Below, piece by piece: positions 12,801 to 18,800 of a stretch of 64,000 nt of DNA (position 1 is the stretch's first letter; the number at the start of each line of letters is the position of its first letter). The stretch is from Forficula auricularia (taxonomy: Eukaryota; Arthropoda; Insecta; Dermaptera; Forficulidae), in NCBI GenBank assembly GCA_024734495.1, contig JALMQS010000153.1, forward strand, positions 5,543,294 to 5,607,293, given 5' to 3'. Made by a program: the position numbers and the translations under genes. The notes under the pieces were generated by a model that saw nothing but the letters and a program-made list of their open reading frames with translations, made no database searches and had not been told where the DNA came from.

Positions 12801-15800
12801 TAACATCTTTCATGTGAATTGAAAGTTTTTGTTGAGAGTAGCAGAATTTTTATATATTGAAGGAGACAATAAAAGAGTGTGTCTTCTGCTGGAATTATAA
12901 ATTTTATTTATTTATAACGAGACTATAAATTAATTCCTGTGAATACATTGTAATAGACTGATGAAGAGGGCAAAGCCCTCGAAACTATAGTCTCGTTATA
13001 AATAAATAAAATTTATAATTCCAGCAGAAGACACACTCTTTTATTGTCTCCTTCAATCTTTCATGTGGTTAGGTTAAGAAATTACACAGGGTGGGCAAGT
13101 TAAGAATTGACATTTATACTTGTTTTATTATTTTGACTGTAGGTGGCTTTCGTGAAGTTTATATTTTAGCAGCTATTTTTAAAATAAAGCTTTCGGGAAT
13201 TTCTATTTTACGATTTAAGAACACACTCTTTTATTGTCTCCTTCAATATATAAAAATTCTGCTACTCTCGGCAAAAACTTTCAATTTAAAATTTCCCATA
13301 AATAATATCCCACAACCATATAATATTTCACAATAGAAATGATCATCTTTCTCTTTCAAGATATCTCCTTACTTTGCTCTTTTTTTTTTTTTTTTTTTTT
13401 TAATGATATTGATGCGAGAAGGAGATACACCAGAAGGTGGATCCCCTAAAGGCCTGTATGGCCGGCCTCTCCATCGTGAAAAGAACAGAGTAGAAGGAAA
13501 AGAAGCCTGGATCACGAGCCAATCTCAGAAACTTAGATACAATTCAATATCCAATTTCACTGTAGGTTTTAGGGGCTTCGAGCGGTGGTAAATTCTCCAG
13601 CTGATAAATTCGGTTAAATTTATCTCCCACCCAATTTTTATTACCAGACCCTATCGGGAATCGAACCCGAGACCTCCTGGTTGCCAGTCAGTTGTTCTGA
13701 CCATTACACCACGGAGGCTCTTAAACTGATTCAGATTCGATGCGTTGCTCACCTCAGCTGACAAAGAATTAAATTGCTCAAGTCCTCTAAAATATAGTGA
13801 ATTTCTCGGCCCTGGTTCCTCGCCCTCTCAATAAATATATTATCCCTATTTCTCGTATCATGATTATTAATCTCATTGACCACTGCAGGCAGCTGCCTAT
13901 GATATAATTAATACACAAAACTCATCGTCTGTAAAAATAAGAATTGCTTTACCCCCATAAGTCCTAAACATTCCAGCATATAACTTATTGATGTATTCTA
14001 TATATTGTGTATCAATATTCTCCTGAGTACCAAAATATATTGTAGGACATCTTAGGAACTGATGATGGCATTATTTAATTAAAGCCGAAACGTTTTCTAT
14101 AATTGGGAGTTTTTTATTCAGCAGAGGCTACCCATTGGCTGAATCCCTCTCCATTACTTAATTATATTGTAGGACATTNNNNNNNNNNNNNNNNNNNNNN
14201 NNNNNNNNNNNNNNNNNNNNNNNNNNNNNNNNNNNNNNNNNNNNNNNNNNNNNNNNNNNNNNNNNNNNNNNNNNNNNNTTTTTTTTAAATTTCAGCATCC
14301 AGAGACGGATTTATAAATATTTCGCCCCTAGGCACTATTCTCGACTGCCGCCCCCCTTGAAACATGTCACATCTGTGCCAAAGTCATTATTTCAATATAA
14401 AAAACTAAATATAACGAGTCCATAAACGGGTGTTCATAAAAACACCGAGAGTTACCTTTTTTATTTACATTTGAAAAGGTCTATACTTTTACAAACTAAA
14501 AAATACTTATACTATATATATTTATCTAGATTAATTTGTAACAACGCTTAGAGAAATTTCTCTAAAAAAATTACCCTCTTGCCTAGAATCGAACCGACGA
14601 ACTCTTGAACTATGGGCATCAGCTCTAACCACTAGACCAATGTCACATTAATATTTATATCTTGATTTCTTTTACTAAAACTATATATTTTTGATTTAGA
14701 CTTTGTGTCTAGATAATATTGTATTCATTTGAACTCGAATGAAAATGAAAAAACACCAATAGATTTTAAATTAAGAAACATTAAATATATATTAATTAAC
14801 GAGGCAAATTTGAAATATAATTTCAGCTCGGATTTTAAACTGATGGCTCCAATCGATTTTCATTAACCAGGCAAATTTGAAATATATATATTCGAATTTT
14901 GAAATGAAAGACTCCAATTCATTTTAAATTAAGAAACATTAAATATATTGATAATTGTTCCCCCCCCCCCCTCGCCACTCAAAAATTAAAGATGCGAAAC
15001 TTTTAAGAGACGATGTATTTTCGGTAGTTTACGGGTATACATTTGGAGTGTGGTTTTTTAAGAGGAATAAAAATTTTTGACCGAGACGCTGCCCGCCAGG
15101 GCACCAGACGCCCTCGAAGCTCGTTATTGAAATACTTGAATAAAAAGAAAAACTAACAAAAATAAACTAACGTATCAATGTTTTCTACTTTGGGAAGTCT
15201 TTATTATGTTTCCTTACATTGGTTTCCTCCTACTTTTAACCATTGCGAACTCATCTATTAAGTCTTTAACTTTTATTTGATCACCGTTACTTTTATTCAA
15301 TTTCCGACGTTTCGGAGACTTTTTTCCTCTCCTTCTTCAGGGTATTGAATAGTTATTGATGGGTGAGTATAACTCGGTTCCCATTTGTCTCTCCTTTCAG
15401 TGATAGAAACAATATTTACAACTTGTAATTTACAAGAGAGACAAATGGGAACCGAGTTATACTCACCCAGCAATAACTATTCAATACCCTGAAGAAGGAG
15501 AGAAAAAAGTCTCCAGGACGTCGGAAATTGAATAAAAGTAAATAATTTATGGGCTGGCTTTCATTAGAACCCACTTTTATTTCGCTTAACAGTCCGTCTT
15601 TCAAAGAAAATAAAAATCTAAATAATCGGTTAGGAAAAATTGGTGTTTTTGCATATTTTTTTTTTTTTTTTTATCAAAATAGTTTTAATCTATTTTGAAA
15701 TAAAAAAATATATAAACAAAATTAAGCACTAATTTTTACAGCACAATTTAAATAACGAGTCTTTTTTTCTTACTTTTAAAATAGGAATAAAATTACATAA

Positions 15801-18800
15801 AAATAAATAAAAAAAATTATTTTTTAAAAACTTCTTTATTATAAAATTTTGTAATTATACCGTCAGGACGTGCCGCCTCTAGACACTGGCCTAGTGTGCC
15901 TAGTGGGAAATCCGTCCCTGTCAGCATCTATTTAAAATGTCTTAGAGATCAGATCGAAACGTTGTATTTTAAAAAGGCTATTTTGTTCTTTTAAACCTTA
16001 ATACTAATTAAGCAAGACTAACAGACATGCTTTAATCTTTTCTAGGCAGAGTGTCGAAATCGCTGCCTGGGCTGCCAACGGTATTTCTCTGAAAACGACG
16101 GGCCTTCAATCGCCGGCCTCCCCTGGTCTCAAATCGGAATCGCTTTGGTCCGTCATCTTGGCCCTAAAGATGCACTACAACTTTTGACCCAATACCAAGA
16201 TATAATTCCCACAGACCAATTGAATGCCAAGTAATTAATGAAATCTAATATTTAGTTTTATGCCAATGATTTATTATCAATGTATAGGACTCGGATTTAT
16301 AGGCACTAAAAATCTTTCAAATAGGCAGGCAACTAAGCACTAAAAATAACTAAAATAGGCACTTAAAAGGGCATTTTAAGTAAAAAATAGGCACTTAATT
16401 TCAAAAAAGTCATTTCGCATGGTGTTAAATTTTTCTCTTCTCCACTACTATATCCTCCTAAATTCCTGGCTATTCTTCCATTATTGTCCAACCAGGATTC
16501 CGCTTCAGTATTTTCTCCAATTTTTTATTGAGATTGAAGGCAATAGGACCAGGTGCTTTTTTGATATTTTCTTGAAATCTCTGGAATATTTTTATGGACT
16601 CGAGAGATTTCTTGCTTCTAATGCTGTAATGGCTACAGGTAGATTGTTAAAATTACATAACTTTTAAGGAGTTCGGTGTTGGTTCTAGGTGAAACATTTT
16701 AATATAATAATAAAACTAAGATACTAGGTAGGTTTCACAAAAAAGGGCTAACCCCGAAATATATCGAATTCAAAACTCAATTTTGTTTTATTTCTTTTTT
16801 GTGAAACCTACCTCGTATCTTAGTTTTATTATTATGTTAAAATTACACTTTATATATGCTAAATCAGCCTCAAAAGTAATAAAAATTGTGGCATTCTTAG
16901 CCTCCCTTATAGATAAAGCATCATCTTCATTGATTGATATGACCTAAATTAATAAATAAATAGAACAATATTTAAAAAAATGAATTTCAAATGTACCTTT
17001 TTAATTTCATCCAAATGGTGAGCATAATATAGCACTAAAAATACTTTTCATCCAATTTTATTTTTATAAATTCGTTTTGAAATAGTCTCAGACATAGTAA
17101 AGAGCTTCAACATCGCCATTTTACCAAGAATGTTCATTAAAATTTTTCATGTCCAATTTTTCCAGATTTTTTCAATCCCTTTTATTTGTGGCTCTTGTGG
17201 AGACAAAGGAAACTGGCCTACGCGACTCTCTCATTGATTTAATTCTCAAAGGCGGAAAAAGTCCTCTCTTTTCTAATCAGGTCAGTATTATTAATAATTA
17301 GGTTTTTCTTGGGATTTAAGGAACTAATTCTCTTAAATGCTTATAAATAAATACAAGAAGATTTTTAGTAATAAAAATTTAAAGAATAACAGGCAAGATT
17401 TCTTTTCTTACAAGATTAATTAGTATGGTTTTTGGTCGTGATAAAGACTTAAAGTAGTTGTTTCGGGACAATACTAGCAAAAAGTTAATTCTAGAGTATA
17501 TATATTAGTATTCTAGAGTATAACAGAGAATAAGGATTCATAATTCATAAGCCCAAAACTTTTTGCTGTTTATGTACCACTAGTAGCCAATCCCGTGCTC
17601 GTTTGACAAATCTGGCAACATATTGTCCCAGCTTGAATATTTTTATCATAGAAATGACAGATAAAATACATTATAAAGGTCGATTTATTAAACAAAAAGT
17701 TCTTAATAAACGATTAAAAGCTGTTGCGACAATGGCTGAAGCAAAAAAAGACTAAAGTTAACCCATTTTTAGGTTAAATCCATGCATTGTTGCCAGCTTG
17801 TTTTTAGTGTAAATTTTTCATTATGCATTTTTCATTATCTCAGAAACTGTGTTGTAACTATGAATTAAAATTTTCTTAAAAAATGTATTAGTTATTGTTT
17901 AATGTTGGTTTAGTTTTTATATCAATGGTAAGAAGAGTTTCTTAATTATATTTAAATATGTATGTAAACTTTCTGATATCCCGTATAGTGCAATGTATAA
18001 GTGTCTGAAAAAAACTATATTTGGAATTTAATATCTCCGGAACTATATTGTTCATAAATTTCATTTTGCCACCAATCGATGCAGAAGTATTTAAATAATA
18101 ATCTGTCTAAATTTCAAAAAAATCCTAAGAAAACCCATATGGTGAAACAACTAACTTAAAAGTGAAACGAACTAAATTTTGCAAAATAAACGCTTTTTTC
18201 AGTATTTGACGGAATTTATTCCATAAATATCAAGAAAAACTTCCTGATTATTATTTAAAATACGAAACCTAATTTATAAAAATAATGAATTATTATAGGT
18301 TTTTAATTATTACAATTTGAAATGGAAAAAAATTATGTTTTATGATATTAAAGAAATAAATAATTAATAAAATCTGTTCATGAATTATTTCTTCCTTGTT
18401 TTTTTTTTAGGGGGGGGGAGGGGGGAAGGCTCCTCAAAACCCCCAGCTGGCTCTGGTTAAAATTTTATCAAGAGAAAATGAGATACTTATAGTTATGAAA
18501 GAAATTTAATATGAGAGGCCGAATGATATTGTTTTTTTTTGTTTTTTTTATAATATTTATTTCTTTATATCATAAAACACATTTTTTGTATTTCTAATTA
18601 TATTTTTCATTTCATTAATAAATACATATTAGATACATAATATTTTTGTATTTCTATTTTAAACTGTAAACTTTTTTTTTATATTTTATTTATTTATTTG
18701 GTTCAAATTTTACAGTACATGCCCGGATGGGGCTTCGGTACTTTCTTTTTGCTTTAATAATAATTGTTTACCTACTCAATTTAAATGAAATTTATAAAGG

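Larger units (their letters stand above)
11760..13085. repeat. cluster of family A and K hammerhead elements
   Basis: Family A ends (AAGGAGACAATAAAAGAGTG) occur near 11785, 12465, 12665 and 12855, with inverse ends near 11820 and 13035. Between them lie a family K palindrome (about 11930-12430, arms GAACCAGATGTGGTGTTCAA) interrupted by a SINE, and three partial tandem copies of family A (12455-13065). Confidence 0.72.
14300..15920. mobile_element. hAT-like element with 8-bp duplication
   Basis: Termini CAGAGACGGATTT and CAGGGACGGATTT (inverted) are flanked by TCAGCATC on both sides (14292-14299, 15921-15928), diagnostic of hAT. There is no transposase frame. Inside are a tRNA-like sequence (14575-14645, - strand) and a family E hammerhead foldback (about 15260-15600). 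Confidence 0.82.

Noticed and set aside
13640..13719. Functional tRNA gene
   Set aside because: The A and B boxes are there, but the sequence continues into a SINE body with poly-A, and a truncated copy exists at 31222-31398.
18411..18427. G-run as a regulatory element
   Set aside because: Isolated homopolymer in an intron without conserved context; G and C runs are common in this window.
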